The notes: generated by a model not told the origin, from the sequence alone. DNA of 64,000 bases from an uncultured Chiayiivirga sp. (GCA_934525595.1 CAKSZJ010000012.1:28269-92268); one strand, 5' to 3'. Shown: positions 52,062-61,728, numbered from the stretch's first letter. Numbers and translations: made by a program.

Positions 52062-52466
52062 ATGCGCATCACCCACATCCTCGTCACCCTGGCCCTCGCG
52101 GGCGCGTGGCTGACCGCCGATGCCAGCGACGTCTATCGCTGGGTCGATGAAAAAGGCGTCTCCCACTATTCCGACAAGCCGCCGGCGGATGGCAAGTTCG
52201 AGCGCGTCAACGTCCGCGCCGGCGGTGCCAGCGCCGTCGCCACGCCGGACCCGGCCACCCCCGAGCAGGAGCCGGCCAAGGAGGATCCGGCGATCGCACG
52301 GGCCGAGCGCTGCAAATCCGCGCGCGCCAACCTCGCGGCGCTGCGCTCCAACCTCGAAGTGAGCATCGAGGACAACGGCCAGACCCGCGCACTGACCGAG
52401 GACGAGCGCCTGGAGCACGCCGACCGCAACGAGCGCATCATCGCACTCGACTGCGAAACGCCCTGA
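52062..52466 (+). CDS. DUF4124 periplasmic protein
   Basis: A 134-residue exported protein. AGGAAAG lies 6-12 bases before the ATG, which favours this start over the one at 52047. The signal peptide (ITHILVTLALAGAWLTADA) leads to the DUF4124 core VYRWVDEKGVSHYSDKPPAD. The C-terminal half is a charged helix (RAERCKSARANLAALRSNLE), a common arrangement in this family. DUF4124 proteins have no known function. It is followed after 21 bases by a second DUF4124 gene and then proS. Confidence 0.85.
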   Translation: MRITHILVTLALAGAWLTADASDVYRWVDEKGVSHYSDKPPADGKFERVNVRAGGASAVATPDPATPEQEPAKEDPAIARAERCKSARANLAALRSNLEVSIEDNGQTRALTEDERLEHADRNERIIALDCETP

Positions 52467-52487
52467 CGCCGGGATCGGCCTGTCGTC

Positions 52488-52769
52488 GTGCGAAGCGCAC
52501 TGCTCGGCGCGGCTTTCGTGCTGGCGCTGCTGATCGCAGCGGCAGCATGGCTCTGGCGCTACCAGCCCGAACGCCTTCCGGCGGAATGGCGGCGCCAGAA
52601 CCCGCATTCGCGCGAGTACTCCCCGCCCGTCTATCGCTGGCACGACGACGCCGGCCAGGTGCACCTGAGCGACACTCCGCCGTCCGGGCGTCCCTACGAA
52701 ACCCTGCATATCGACCCACGCCGCAACGTCGTCCCCACCACCCTGCCGCCGCCCGGCGCCACGCGCTGA
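52488..52769 (+). CDS. Short DUF4124 membrane-anchored protein
   Basis: A 93-residue protein starting with GTG. It has one N-terminal membrane segment (LLGAAFVLALLIAAAAWLW), then a DUF4124 core (VYRWHDDAGQVHLSDTPPSG) and a Pro-rich end. It is paired with the DUF4124 gene 21 bases upstream and lies 84 bases before proS. Both are probably co-transcribed. No function is known. The start is the first in frame that keeps the membrane segment. Confidence 0.75.
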   Translation: MRSALLGAAFVLALLIAAAAWLWRYQPERLPAEWRRQNPHSREYSPPVYRWHDDAGQVHLSDTPPSGRPYETLHIDPRRNVVPTTLPPPGATR

Positions 52770-52853
52770 GCGGCGCTGGCAGGCAGGGCTGCGACGCAAA
52801 CGCCGGCGGCAGGCTACAATCCGACGCTTTGCCTCCACCGTCGGAACCCGGCC

Positions 52854-54557
52854 ATGCGCCTGTCGCAATTCCACCTCAACACCTCCCGCGAAACCCCTGC
52901 CGATGCCGAAATCGTCAGCCACCAGCTGATGCTGCGCGCCGGCATGATCCGCAAGCTCGCGGCCGGCATCTACACCTGGAGCCCGCTGGGCCTGCGCGTG
53001 CTGCGGCGGGTGGAGGCGGTGGTGCGGGAAGAAATGGACCGCGCCGGCGCGATCGAGATGCTGATGCCTTCGGTGCAGCCGCGCGAGCTGTGGGAAGAGA
53101 CCGGGCGCTGGGAGAAGTTCGGTGGCCAGCTGCTGAAGATCCGCGACCGCAAGGACGCCGACTACTGCTACGGCCCCACGCATGAGGAAGTCGTCACCGA
53201 TTTCGCGCGCAACGAACTGCAGTCCTACAAGCAGCTGCCGATCAACTTCTACCAGATCCAGACCAAGTTCCGCGACGAGATCCGCCCGCGCTTCGGAGTG
53301 ATGCGGGCGCGCGAATTCCTGATGAAGGACGCCTATTCCTTCCATCTGTCGCCCGAATGCCTGGAACGCGGCTACCAGGCCATGCACGCCGCCTACACCC
53401 GCATCTTCACCCGCCTGGGCCTGAGGTTCCGCGCGGTGAAGGCCGATTCGGGCGCCATCGGCGGCGACGCGTCGCAGGAGTTCCACGTGCTGGCCGACTC
53501 GGGCGAGGACGCCATCGCCTTTTCCAGCGCCTCCGGCTACGCCGCCAACCTGGAAGCGGCCGAGGCGCTGGCGCCCGCAGCAGAGCGTCCCGCGCCGTCC
53601 GAGACCATGCACGAGGTGGCGACACCCACCCAGAAAACCTGCGAGGACGTGGCCGCGCTGATGGGAATCCCGCTTGCGCGCACGGTGAAATCACTCGCGC
53701 TCATGACGCCGGACGGCTTTGTGCTGGCGCTGGTGCGCGGCGACCACAGCGTCAATGAAATCAAGCTCTCCAAGGCGCCGGGCCTGGGTGAAAGCCGCTT
53801 CGCCACGGAGGAGGAAATCACCGATTATCTGGGCGGCGAGCCAGGCTTTCTCGGGCCGGTCAAGCCCGCCCGGCCGATCACCGTCATCGCCGACCGCACG
53901 GTCGCGGCGATGGCGGATTTCGTGGTGGGAGCCAATCGCGCAGGATTCCACCTCGCCGGAGTCAACTGGGGCCGCGACCTGCCCGAGCCGACCCACGTGG
54001 CCGATATTCGCAACGTGATCCAGGGCGATCCTTCACCCGATGGCCAGGGCACGCTGGACATCGCGCGCGGCATCGAGGTCGGGCACGTGTTCCAGCTTGG
54101 CCAGAAATATGCCGAAGCGCTGGGTTGCTCGGTGCTTGCGGAAAGCGGCAAGGCACAGACGCTCTGGATGGGCTGCTATGGCATCGGCGTCTCGCGCATC
54201 GTCGCGGCCGCGATCGAGCAGAACCACGACGAGGCCGGCATCATCTGGCCGGAGCCGATGGCGCCGTGGAAAGTCGCGGTGTGCATCATCAATCCGAAAA
54301 AGGACAGCGCCGTCGCGGAAGCGGCAGAAGCGCTGTACCGGCAGCTCACCCGCGCCGGGCTGGATGCGGTGCTGGACGATCGCGGGCTGCGCCCCGGTCC
54401 GATGTTTTCAGACATCGAACTGATCGGCATTCCGCACCGCATCGTCGTTTCGGAACGCGGCCTGGCGGCCGGCACGTTCGAATATCGCGCCCGCGGCGCA
54501 AGCGAGAGCGAAACGCTCGATCGCGCCGCCCTGCTCGCGCGCCTTGCGGTGGCCTGA
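52854..54557 (+). CDS. proS: Prolyl-tRNA synthetase
   Basis: A 567-residue class II synthetase of the bacterial type, with the editing (INS) domain between motifs 2 and 3. It starts [20 protein letters not shown]. Motif 1 lies around [18 protein letters not shown], and motif 2 around [20 protein letters not shown]. The editing domain runs from about residue 225 to 400 ([33 protein letters not shown]). Motif 3 is the region of [20 protein letters not shown]. The anticodon-binding domain follows ([32 protein letters not shown]). The protein is complete. Confidence 0.97.
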   Translation: MRLSQFHLNTSRETPADAEIVSHQLMLRAGMIRKLAAGIYTWSPLGLRVLRRVEAVVREEMDRAGAIEMLMPSVQPRELWEETGRWEKFGGQLLKIRDRKDADYCYGPTHEEVVTDFARNELQSYKQLPINFYQIQTKFRDEIRPRFGVMRAREFLMKDAYSFHLSPECLERGYQAMHAAYTRIFTRLGLRFRAVKADSGAIGGDASQEFHVLADSGEDAIAFSSASGYAANLEAAEALAPAAERPAPSETMHEVATPTQKTCEDVAALMGIPLARTVKSLALMTPDGFVLALVRGDHSVNEIKLSKAPGLGESRFATEEEITDYLGGEPGFLGPVKPARPITVIADRTVAAMADFVVGANRAGFHLAGVNWGRDLPEPTHVADIRNVIQGDPSPDGQGTLDIARGIEVGHVFQLGQKYAEALGCSVLAESGKAQTLWMGCYGIGVSRIVAAAIEQNHDEAGIIWPEPMAPWKVAVCIINPKKDSAVAEAAEALYRQLTRAGLDAVLDDRGLRPGPMFSDIELIGIPHRIVVSERGLAAGTFEYRARGASESETLDRAALLARLAVA

Positions 54558-54568
54558 GCATTCCGAGG

Positions 54569-54590
54569 CGCGCGCCGAATGCGGCGCGCG
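54569..54590. terminator. Hairpin between convergent proS and the gene at 54602
   Basis: CGCGCGCC and GGCGCGCG pair around the 6-base loop GAATGC, 12 bases after the proS stop and 12 bases before the stop of the convergent gene. There is no T-run, so termination strength is doubtful. Confidence 0.4.
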
Positions 54591-54601
54591 CGGACAGCGT
54601 A

Positions 54602-55447
54602 TCAGCGGTCGCCGCGCTGGAACAGGCGTGAAATGGTTCCGCCCAGCCGGCGCACGAAGGCCCCGGGCGAGGCGCTGCCCGCCATCAGCGACACCACGCG
54701 CTTCTCGTCGTCCTGCAGCTGGGTCGTCAGCTTGGCCTCCCATTCGCGCCGGATCTGATCGCGCTGCACCTGGCTTTGCAGCTGGCGCCGCACGTCGGCG
54801 CCCACTTTCTCGCGCCCGAAGTGCGGATTTTCACGCAGCAGGTAGCGCCCCAGCGCGTCGAAGGTTTCCTCGGTCAGCGCATCGGCCGTCAGGCTGCGCT
54901 GCAGCGTGCCGAACGCCTCGACATTGGAAAGCGTCAGCTTGAGCTGCCCGGATTCGAGCGTGGCAATCCCGTGCACCTTGACCGGAACCCGGCCGCGCGC
55001 CTGGAAGCGTCCGGATATCACATCGCCGTTGGCATTCTTGGTCACGTCGTGCAGGCCGGACAGGTGGTGATTCTGCAGCAATCCATTCACCAGCCGCACC
55101 TTGCCCGGCGTATCGGCCACCACCAGCGTGCTTTCCTCCGGCGAAACCTGCGCCGCGAAGGAAAACTCGATCTCTACCTGCGTGGTGGAAGGCGTCACGC
55201 GGCATTCGAACGGCGCTTCGCCGAATGCCACGGCATCGCCATATCCCGCGATCGAATAGACCAGCCGGATGCGGCGGCGCGCGGCGCTCAGGGTGGTGGC
55301 GAGACGGCTCAGGTATTCCCCGAAGCGCTCGACCGCGGGCTTGAGCCGCTCCTCCCACGCCGCCTGGCGCTCGCGCTGCGCGTCGTCGTCATTACCGGCT
55401 CCCTGCAGGCGCGCGGCCTCTTTCTCCAGTTCGTCCAGCAGCCCCAT
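54602..55447 (-). CDS. Conserved hypothetical protein
   Basis: A 281-residue cytoplasmic protein that I do not recognise. It begins MGLLDELEKEAARLQGAGND, with a helical N-terminus (AAWEERLKPAVERFGEYLSR). A beta-rich middle follows (RIRLVYSIAGYGDAVAFGEA, FECRVTPSTTQVEIEFSFAA), then a helical C-terminus with KVGADVRRQLQSQVQRDQIR and FVRRLGGTISRLFQRGD. No membrane segment or signal peptide is seen. It is convergent with proS and divergent from the H-NS gene, and has no operon partner. Codon use is normal for the chromosome. The even composition and third-position G+C bias make it a real gene. Confidence 0.75.
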   Translation of the reverse strand: MGLLDELEKEAARLQGAGNDDDAQRERQAAWEERLKPAVERFGEYLSRLATTLSAARRRIRLVYSIAGYGDAVAFGEAPFECRVTPSTTQVEIEFSFAAQVSPEESTLVVADTPGKVRLVNGLLQNHHLSGLHDVTKNANGDVISGRFQARGRVPVKVHGIATLESGQLKLTLSNVEAFGTLQRSLTADALTEETFDALGRYLLRENPHFGREKVGADVRRQLQSQVQRDQIRREWEAKLTTQLQDDEKRVVSLMAGSASPGAFVRRLGGTISRLFQRGDR

Positions 55448-55832
55448 ATTCCCCCTCCATAGCGCAGTCGTGATGCCGCGCAGCAGCCACCCTTCACGCT
55501 ACCGCGCCGCGCATGCGACGGCAAGCCGCCCGCACGTTGCGCCCGCCCGGTCACGGGAAGGCTGCCCTCCGCGCGGAGGGCAAAGGCCGGCGTGAATGGC
55601 CCATCGCGTTGGCGCATGCGTCGCCGCATCCCGCGCCGGCGCCGTGCAAACAAGCGGCCCGTGCCTCCGGATGAAATGACGGCGGCGCCATCCACCACGT
55701 TGCGCGATGCGTTTCCGCTTGTCAGCGGTATTTGACCCGATTATCCTTCGGGTATCCCACGGTTGGGCAATAATGCCGCGGGAGTCCGACATGCGCGTAT
55801 CCCGCATTCCGTTTCCCCCAGAGAGGAACTCC
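55448..55832. other. Intergenic region with H-NS promoter
   Basis: These 385 bases between the divergent genes hold no open frame that I support. The right part is A+T-richer than the surroundings (TATTTGACCCGATTATCCTT and GGGCAATAATG), so it is the likely promoter of the H-NS gene. TTGACC at 55731-55736 may be a -35 element, but no good -10 follows at 17 bases. Confidence 0.35.
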
Positions 55833-56213
55833 ATGAGCATCGATTTCTCGTCCATGACGCCCAAGGCCCTGCAGAAGCTGATTGTCGAAGCCACCCGCGA
55901 GCACAAGCGCAAGAAAAAGCGCGCTCCGATCACCCAGGTCCGCACCAAGCTGGCGCGAATGGCCAAGAACGAGGGCTATACCATCGCCGAGCTGTTCGGC
56001 GGCGCAGCCCCCGCCGCACCGGCCGCCACGAAAACGCCGCGCCGCAAGGTGACCAAGATAGGCACCACGCGCAAGGTGCCGCCGAAATACCGCAATCCCG
56101 ACGACCATGACCAGACCTGGACCGGCCGCGGCAAGGCGCCGCTGTGGTTCAGCGCGCTGATTTCCTCCGGCAAGACCCGCGAAGACCTGCTCATTCCCGC
56201 ACAGGAAAGCTGA
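55833..56213 (+). CDS. H-NS family nucleoid protein (Xanthomonas type)
   Basis: A 126-residue DNA-binding protein of the H-NS histone family. It starts MSIDFSSMTPKALQKLIVEA (dimerisation helices). A basic, Lys-rich linker (HKRKKKRAPITQVRTK) and an Ala/Pro linker follow, then the C-terminal DNA-binding part VPPKYRNPDDHDQTWTGRGK and APLWFSALISSGKTREDLLI. The WTGRGK...PLWF pattern is the minor-groove AT-hook-like motif of the family. GAGAGGAA lies 5-12 bases before the start. It stands alone with a strong terminator behind it. H-NS proteins silence A+T-rich, foreign DNA. Confidence 0.92.
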   Translation: MSIDFSSMTPKALQKLIVEATREHKRKKKRAPITQVRTKLARMAKNEGYTIAELFGGAAPAAPAATKTPRRKVTKIGTTRKVPPKYRNPDDHDQTWTGRGKAPLWFSALISSGKTREDLLIPAQES

Positions 56214-56228
56214 GTTACCTCGCATCAT

Positions 56229-56256
56229 GGAAAACCCCGCCGCGGCGGGGTTTTCC
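56229..56256. terminator. Bidirectional intrinsic terminator
   Basis: GGAAAACCCCGCC and GGCGGGGTTTTCC form a 13-bp hairpin with a two-base loop, with A and T runs on either side. It lies between the convergent H-NS and ThrE-type genes and can end both transcripts. Confidence 0.88.
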
Positions 56257-56285
56257 ATTTGGCGCACCGGAATGGCGCGGGAAAC

Positions 56286-57518
56286 TCAGAGATTGCGCCT
56301 GGCCGGCGCGATGACGTTGCCGATCAGCATCCCGCCCACCAGTGCCACAAGTATCGTGCCCAGCTGCACCGCGGTATCCAGACCCAGCGCCACCTGCTGC
56401 TCGAATATCGAACTCATGCCGCGGAACCCGACGCTGCCGGGCACCATCAGGATGACGCCCGGCACCCGGATCAGCGCGCCGGGGCGATTCCTGCGCCGCG
56501 CATAGAGATTGGCGAGCACGGTAATCAGCACGCTGGCCACGAATACCGAGGCGCTGCCCGGCAGCCACAGCCCGGCGATGCGCGTGGCCAGGTAGCCGGC
56601 AATCACCGACAGCATGACCAGCGCATAGTCGCGCGGTGCCGCCCGGAACAGCACTGCAAACGCCCAGGCCGCCGCGAGCAGTGCCGGCCATTCGGTCCAG
56701 CGCGGCACCACCGCCACGTCGTGATAGGCCATCGGCGTCCAGTGCAGCAGCAGCGCCACCTGCGAGGCCACCATGCTGCCGAAGGCGAGCTTGAGCAGGG
56801 TGGTCACCGCGCCAGCAAAGCGCGCCGTACCCGAAACCAGCTGCCGGCTGGTCAGCTCGGATACCGCGTTGGTGAGTGACAGGCCGGGCAGCAGAGCGAT
56901 CAGCGCGGCCACGATGACGGTCTTGAGCGACAGCGGCACCACGAAGGTGGCGATCGCGGCCGCGAGCAGGGTGGCGAAGATTCCGGCCAGCAGCTCCATC
57001 GCCTCGCTCACCCGGGGGCGGCTGGCGCCGAAGTGAAAAGCCAGGCCCACCGCCAGGCCGATCACTCCGGCGGTGACCACGTCGGCCACGCTCGCACGCA
57101 GCAGCGTGGCCACGGCGGCCGATACCACGCCGAAGCTCAGCGGAAACGCAACGGCATCGCCCCGCCAGGCCGGCCGGTCGAGTTCATGCAGCGCCTGGAC
57201 CGCCGCCGACACGTCGAGTTCTCCGCGCAGCGCGCGCTCGGCGATTGCGTCGGCTTCACACAGCCTGCGCAAATCCACATCGCCGGGCGCCAGCCGGATC
57301 ACGTGGGTGGTGTTGGAAAAAGTATCGGGCTGGCCAGCGTCCGACAGCGACAGGATCAGGCCGGTGGGATTGGCCCAGGGCGCGCAGCGCAGGCCTAGAC
57401 ACGTGGCCACGCCGATAATCGCACCTTCCAGGCGCTGCGCGGTGGTGCCGTAGATATGCAGACGAGTGGCCAGCTCGACCACGAAGTGCACGCGGTCGGC
57501 ATAGGGATAGTGGGTCAT
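56286..57518 (-). CDS. Threonine/serine exporter family protein (ThrE)
   Basis: A 410-residue membrane protein of the ThrE/YjjP-YjjB family. The first ~110 residues are the cytoplasmic domain (HFVVELATRLHIYGTTAQRL, ANPTGLILSLSDAGQPDTFS, VDLRRLCEADAIAERAL). About ten membrane segments follow, first the ThrE part (VSAAVATLLRASVADVVTAG, LKTVIVAALIALLPGLSLTN) and then the second part (LFRAAPRDYALVMLSVIAGY, RVPGVILMVPGSVGFRGMSS). The two halves are encoded separately in E. coli (YjjP and YjjB) and fused here, as in ThrE of actinobacteria. Substrate: threonine, serine or organic acids. It stands alone and is divergent from the EamA gene. Confidence 0.9.
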   Translation of the reverse strand: MTHYPYADRVHFVVELATRLHIYGTTAQRLEGAIIGVATCLGLRCAPWANPTGLILSLSDAGQPDTFSNTTHVIRLAPGDVDLRRLCEADAIAERALRGELDVSAAVQALHELDRPAWRGDAVAFPLSFGVVSAAVATLLRASVADVVTAGVIGLAVGLAFHFGASRPRVSEAMELLAGIFATLLAAAIATFVVPLSLKTVIVAALIALLPGLSLTNAVSELTSRQLVSGTARFAGAVTTLLKLAFGSMVASQVALLLHWTPMAYHDVAVVPRWTEWPALLAAAWAFAVLFRAAPRDYALVMLSVIAGYLATRIAGLWLPGSASVFVASVLITVLANLYARRRNRPGALIRVPGVILMVPGSVGFRGMSSIFEQQVALGLDTAVQLGTILVALVGGMLIGNVIAPARRNL

Positions 57519-57779
57519 CGGGGATCACGCGGCACGGGGCAGGTCGCGACGCGGCGCAGTATGGGCAGTGCGCGGCAACCCTGCGTGAATCGAGCCTTGC
57601 CGCACAGGCCCGCATGGCACCAGCCGCTGGAAGTCGGAACCCTTCGACCACCGCGACGCGACGCTGTACCCGCCGCCCCGCAGCCGCCCTGCGTGGCCGC
57701 TCCGCGCCGGCACGCTGAACCCCGGCAGCGCGCGCGAAACCTGTCGCGGCGCGCCCGGCGCCTGCCCGATAATGCCCGG

Positions 57780-58712
57780 ATGCATATCGGCGCAGGCGAA
57801 GCCTTCTCCCTCTTGAGCGCGGCGGCCTGGGCCGTGGGCGTGATCCTCTATCGCACGCTGGTCGAGCGCCTGCCTGCGCTCACGCTCAATTTTTCCAAGA
57901 ACGCGCTGGTTTTCCTGATGCTGCTGCCGCTGCCCTGGCTGCTGCACGGCAGCGCCCCGCCGGCGTTCGATGCCTACGACCTGGCGCTCTGTCTGGGCAG
58001 CGGCTTCCTCGGCATCGCCGCGGCCGACACGCTCTACTTCGTCGCGCTCGCGCGATTGGGCGCCGGACGCATGGGCGTCATCGGGAACGCCTACAGCCCG
58101 CTGGTGATCGTGCTGTCCGTCGCGTTCCTGGGAGAGCGTCTGGGGCCGTGGCAGGTGGCGGGGTTTGCCCTGGTGATGGCGGGCGTTGCGGTCATCGCCC
58201 GCCGATCCGCACCCGTGGTCGTCGGCGAACCGGTGCCGCCACCCGAGCCGGCCCCGATGAGCACCGATGCCGCACCGCGTTCGCACTGGGTTGCAGTCGC
58301 GCTGGGAGTCGCCGCGATCGGCCTGATGGCGGTCGCCATCGTGATGATCAAGCCGGTGCTCGAAACCCGGCCGCTGGGCTGGGTGACCCTGCTGCGCCTG
58401 ATCGGCGCACTCGCCGGGCTGATCCTCATCGCCGCGCTGCGCGGCCAGCTGCGCCTGCTCTGGCCGCGCAGAGGGAAGGTCGAATGGAAACTCCTGGTCG
58501 CAGCGGCGTTCATCGGGCAGTGTCTGTCGATGGTGCTGTGGCTGGCGGGCTACAAGTACGCGCCGGCCTCGATCGCGGCGATCCTCAACGAAACGGCCTC
58601 GATCTTCATCGTGCTGCTGGCCTGGTGGTGGCTGCGCGAGCCGCTGGGTCGTCAGGGCGCGCTCGGCGTGGCGCTGACGATCTCGGGCGTGGTGCTCATG
58701 CTGGCGGCCTGA
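57780..58712 (+). CDS. EamA/DMT family transporter
   Basis: A 310-residue protein with ten membrane segments arranged as two EamA repeats. It starts MHIGAGEAFSLLSAAAWAVG. The first repeat ends LGERLGPWQVAGFALVMAGV, and the second ends LREPLGRQGALGVALTISGV, the usual EamA signatures. A polar linker rich in Pro (GEPVPPPEPAPMSTD) joins them. Substrate cannot be told; relatives export amino acids or metabolites. It is convergent with the SLC13 gene, 37 bases away. The start is the first ATG in frame with the hydrophobic N-terminus. The 261 bases upstream to the ThrE gene should hold both divergent promoters. Confidence 0.88.
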   Translation: MHIGAGEAFSLLSAAAWAVGVILYRTLVERLPALTLNFSKNALVFLMLLPLPWLLHGSAPPAFDAYDLALCLGSGFLGIAAADTLYFVALARLGAGRMGVIGNAYSPLVIVLSVAFLGERLGPWQVAGFALVMAGVAVIARRSAPVVVGEPVPPPEPAPMSTDAAPRSHWVAVALGVAAIGLMAVAIVMIKPVLETRPLGWVTLLRLIGALAGLILIAALRGQLRLLWPRRGKVEWKLLVAAAFIGQCLSMVLWLAGYKYAPASIAAILNETASIFIVLLAWWWLREPLGRQGALGVALTISGVVLMLAA

Positions 58713-58749
58713 GCGGCGCCGCATCCGCCGCGCCGCGTACGGTGCGCGC

Positions 58750-60600
58750 TCAATAGAAGATGTTCACCACCACCAGCACCACCACCAGGTGCATCGCCGT
58801 CAGCGGCAATCCCACCCTGATCCAGTCGCGCGCGCGATAGCCTCCGGGGCCAGCCACCATCGCCAGCACCGGATTCGACGTGCTGATGAGGTTGTTGGAC
58901 GCCGACAGCGCCATGGTCAGCGCGAACGCCACGGGCGCGCCGCCGGCCGAGATCGCCACGTTGATCGCGATCGGCACCATGATCGCGGTGGCGCCGACGT
59001 GCCCCACCACCAGCCCCAGCAGCACCGTGGACACCGCCAGCAGCGCCTGCAGCGCATAGGGCGGCAGCCCGCCTACGCGCTCGAGCACGGTCTGCGCCAG
59101 CCAGGCCGCCAGGCCGGACGATTCCACCGCCCAGCCCAAGGGAATAAGGCCCGCCATCAGGAAAACGGTTTTCCAGTTGATCGAGCGGTAGGCCTCATCC
59201 ATGTTGAGCACGCCCGAGAGCACCATCGCCATGGCCCCGGCCATCAGTGCCACCGGCACCGCGATCTGATGGCTGAGCGCGAGCAGCAGCGCGATTGCGA
59301 AGATGGTCATGGCGACCCACAGCTTGTGCGGGCGCTGCTCATCCTTGGGCACATCGGTGACAACCACGAAATCGCGCCTGGCCGCCGCTTTGGACAGGTC
59401 GCGCCAGACGCTGTGGAACACCAGCATGTCGCCGGCACGCAGCGGCATGCGACGATGGTCGTCGCGGTGCACCTTGCCGTCACGATACACCGCCAGCACG
59501 CTGATCCCGAAGCGGCGGCGCAGCTGCAGATCGGCCACGGCGTGGTCGATGAAGCTGGAGGTCGGCGGGATCACCGCCTCGGAAATGCCGGCCCGGCTCG
59601 GGTTGAAGAGGTCGCCGAAGTGGCGCAGCCGCGTCTGCATCCGCAGCAGGTTGGCCTGCGCATAGTCGGCCACGCGCTCGCGCGGGCCCATCACGCCGAG
59701 CACGCTGCCGACCCAGATCATCTGGTCGGCGGGCGGCGCCAGGCGCGATTCGTTGCCGGATTTCAACGCCAGCAGCAGCGGCGCGCCGCGCTGGGATTCG
59801 GCCTCGCCGATCGACATGCCCACCAGCGGGCTCTCGGCGGTCACGGTCAGCTCGAACACGTCGCCGCTCAGGCCGTAGGTGTTGGCGAAATAGCTCTCGG
59901 TGCGCGCCGGCGTCACACCCTTGTCGGCAAGGCCGCCCAGCATCTTTTCCCCGAACAGTCGGAAGTAGAGCAGGCCACCGGCCAGCAGCACGATGCCGAC
60001 CGGCGTGGGCGCGAACATCGGCAAGGGATCAAGCGTCGACACACCCGATGGCAGGTTGTGATTGGCCTGGGCGAGCAGATCGTTGAGCATGATCTGCGGC
60101 GAATTGCCGACCATGGTCAGGGTGCCGCCCAGCATGATGCACAGCGCCAGCGGCATCAGCAGGCGCGACACGGGCACGCCGCTGCGCGCGGAAAGCCGCG
60201 AGGCCACCGGCAGGAACAGCGCCATGACCGAGGGGTTCTGCATGGTGGAAGAGATCAGCCCGGCGGTGGCGGTGCTGTAGAGGATGAGGCGTTCCTCCAC
60301 GCCCTTGGCGCGGCGCAGCAGCCAGATTGCGGCACGATTCATCAGGCCGGTGCGATCGAGCCCGGCACCCAGCACCATGGTGGCGATGATGCTCACCACC
60401 GCGCTGCCGGCGAAACCGTCGAAGATCTGCTCGGACGGCACCAGCCCGGTGAGGCCCAGCAGCATCAGCACGAGCATGGCGGTCACGTCCGGACGCAACT
60501 TCTCCCAGACGAACATCACCATGGTGAATCCGACCAGCACCAGCACCAGCACCATGTCGGTGGTCAGGGTGAAGCCGCTTTCCGCCAGTTCCGGATCCAT
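58750..60600 (-). CDS. SLC13 family permease with two RCK-C (TrkA-C) domains
   Basis: A 616-residue transporter of the divalent anion:sodium symporter group. It starts MDPELAESGFTLTTDMVLVL. The first half has five membrane segments with the hairpin STMQNPSVMALFLPVASRLS and the family motif MLGGTLTMVGNSPQIMLNDL. Two TrkA-C domains lie in the cytoplasmic loop (residues ~220-395: YGLSGDVFELTVTAESPLVG, RRFGISVLAVYRDGKVHRDD). The second half repeats the transport unit (VGHVGATAIMVPIAINVAIS, LSASNNLISTSNPVLAMVAG). Substrates of this type include sulfate and dicarboxylates. It lies 44 bases downstream of trmB on the same strand. Confidence 0.9.
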   Translation of the reverse strand: MDPELAESGFTLTTDMVLVLVLVGFTMVMFVWEKLRPDVTAMLVLMLLGLTGLVPSEQIFDGFAGSAVVSIIATMVLGAGLDRTGLMNRAAIWLLRRAKGVEERLILYSTATAGLISSTMQNPSVMALFLPVASRLSARSGVPVSRLLMPLALCIMLGGTLTMVGNSPQIMLNDLLAQANHNLPSGVSTLDPLPMFAPTPVGIVLLAGGLLYFRLFGEKMLGGLADKGVTPARTESYFANTYGLSGDVFELTVTAESPLVGMSIGEAESQRGAPLLLALKSGNESRLAPPADQMIWVGSVLGVMGPRERVADYAQANLLRMQTRLRHFGDLFNPSRAGISEAVIPPTSSFIDHAVADLQLRRRFGISVLAVYRDGKVHRDDHRRMPLRAGDMLVFHSVWRDLSKAAARRDFVVVTDVPKDEQRPHKLWVAMTIFAIALLLALSHQIAVPVALMAGAMAMVLSGVLNMDEAYRSINWKTVFLMAGLIPLGWAVESSGLAAWLAQTVLERVGGLPPYALQALLAVSTVLLGLVVGHVGATAIMVPIAINVAISAGGAPVAFALTMALSASNNLISTSNPVLAMVAGPGGYRARDWIRVGLPLTAMHLVVVLVVVNIFY

Positions 60601-60644
60601 CGTTCAGGCCGACTCGGCGCGAAGGTCGCGCGGATGGGAATGCA

Positions 60645-61367
60645 TCATGGCCCCCCTCGCCTGCGATACAGCAGATCCCAGACGCCGTGCCCGAGACGCA
60701 GACCGCGCGCCTCGAAGTGGGTTTCCGGCCGCCAGCTCGGGCGCGCGAACCAGTCACGCGGCCCGGCGCGGTTTTCGAACTCCGGGTCGGCGTCGAGCAC
60801 GTCCCACATGTGCTCGGCGTAGGGCTGCCAGTCGGTGGCCAGGTGCAGCAGCCCTCCTGGCGCAAGCTTGCGCGCCAGAAGGCGCGCGAAGGCAGGCTGG
60901 ATCAAACGGCGCTTGCCGTGGCGCTTCTTGTGCCAGGGGTCGGGAAAGTAGATCCGCACCTCAGCCAACGCGCCGTCGGCGATGTCGCGCTCCAGCACCT
61001 CGACCGCATCGTGGTTGTAGACCCGCACGTTGCGCGCGCCGTCGGCCGCCAGCGCGTTGAGCAGGCGCCCCACGCCCGGCCGGTGGACCTCGATCCCGAT
61101 GAAGTCGCGCGCAGGCTCGTTGCCCGCGGCAAAGCGCAGCGCTTCGCCGTTGCCGAAGCCGATCTCCAGCACCCGGTCCGCGCGGCGCCCGAAGATCGCA
61201 TCGAAGTCGCGCGGCGCTCCCGCCGGCTCCAGCCCGTAGCGCGGCCAGTACTCCGCAAAGGCGCGCTCCTGCGCCGGCGTCAGGCGGCCCTGGCGCAACA
61301 CATAGCTGCGGATCGGGCGCGCTGCGCCCGCGACGGTGCTGGAATCAGGAGCGCGCGCGGAAGACAT
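60645..61367 (-). CDS. trmB: tRNA (guanine-N7)-methyltransferase TrmB
   Basis: A 240-residue SAM enzyme that methylates G46 of tRNAs. It starts [20 protein letters not shown] and enters the family core with [17 protein letters not shown]. The SAM motif is [17 protein letters not shown]. The catalytic and tRNA-contact segment is [40 protein letters not shown] is the usual C-terminus. A longer frame upstream crosses tRNA-Gly and is not needed. The gene is followed by the SLC13 permease. It is complete and its identity is certain. Confidence 0.95.
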   Translation of the reverse strand: MSSARAPDSSTVAGAARPIRSYVLRQGRLTPAQERAFAEYWPRYGLEPAGAPRDFDAIFGRRADRVLEIGFGNGEALRFAAGNEPARDFIGIEVHRPGVGRLLNALAADGARNVRVYNHDAVEVLERDIADGALAEVRIYFPDPWHKKRHGKRRLIQPAFARLLARKLAPGGLLHLATDWQPYAEHMWDVLDADPEFENRAGPRDWFARPSWRPETHFEARGLRLGHGVWDLLYRRRGGP

Positions 61368-61511
61368 GGTTCGATTATCGCCTCGTTTGCGGCTGCGGCG
61401 AAGCCGCATGCAAAGACGGCTGTCCGGCATGACCTGCCCGCCCTGCCAAACAGCACGAAAACGCGCGCGCCGTTGCCGCACCCGACGCGGCTGGCTATGA
61501 TCGGCACCCGC

Positions 61512-61585
61512 GCGGGTGTAGCTCAATGGTAGAGCTGTAGCTTCCCAAGCTACTGACGAGGGTTCGATTCCCTTCACCCGCTCCA
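61512..61585 (+). tRNA. tRNA-Gly (anticodon CCC)
   Basis: The gene starts GCGGGTGTAGCTCAATGG and ends GGTTCGATTCCC, then CACCCGC, discriminator T and an encoded CCA. The anticodon stem GTAGC/GCTAC carries the loop TTCCCAA, so the anticodon is CCC. An integrase gene follows 239 bases downstream, so the 3' end of this tRNA is probably the attachment site of a genomic island that continues to the right. Confidence 0.95.
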
Positions 61586-61593
61586 CCGCATCA

Positions 61594-61728
61594 TTCTGCG
61601 GACTTCCGCAGAAGTCCAAGAGAGTCTGCAAGTCGTTGCCACACAAGGACTTTTCCTCTCTTTGACGTTCTGCCGTAGTCCACTGCGATCCGCCTACAGC
61701 CGGGACTTTTAAGTCCACAAACAAGTCC
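61594..61728. repeat. Cluster of six GGACTT/AAGTCC motifs at the island edge
   Basis: The hexamer occurs at 61600-61605, 61612-61617 (reverse), 61647-61652, 61703-61708, 61711-61716 (reverse) and 61723-61728 (reverse). The fourth and fifth form the palindrome GGACTTTTAAGTCC. The first lies in the hairpin TTCTGCGG/CCGCAGAA (61594-61613). The cluster fills the space between the tRNA-Gly 3' end and the integrase gene, where arm-type integrase or excisionase sites are expected. Confidence 0.5.
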
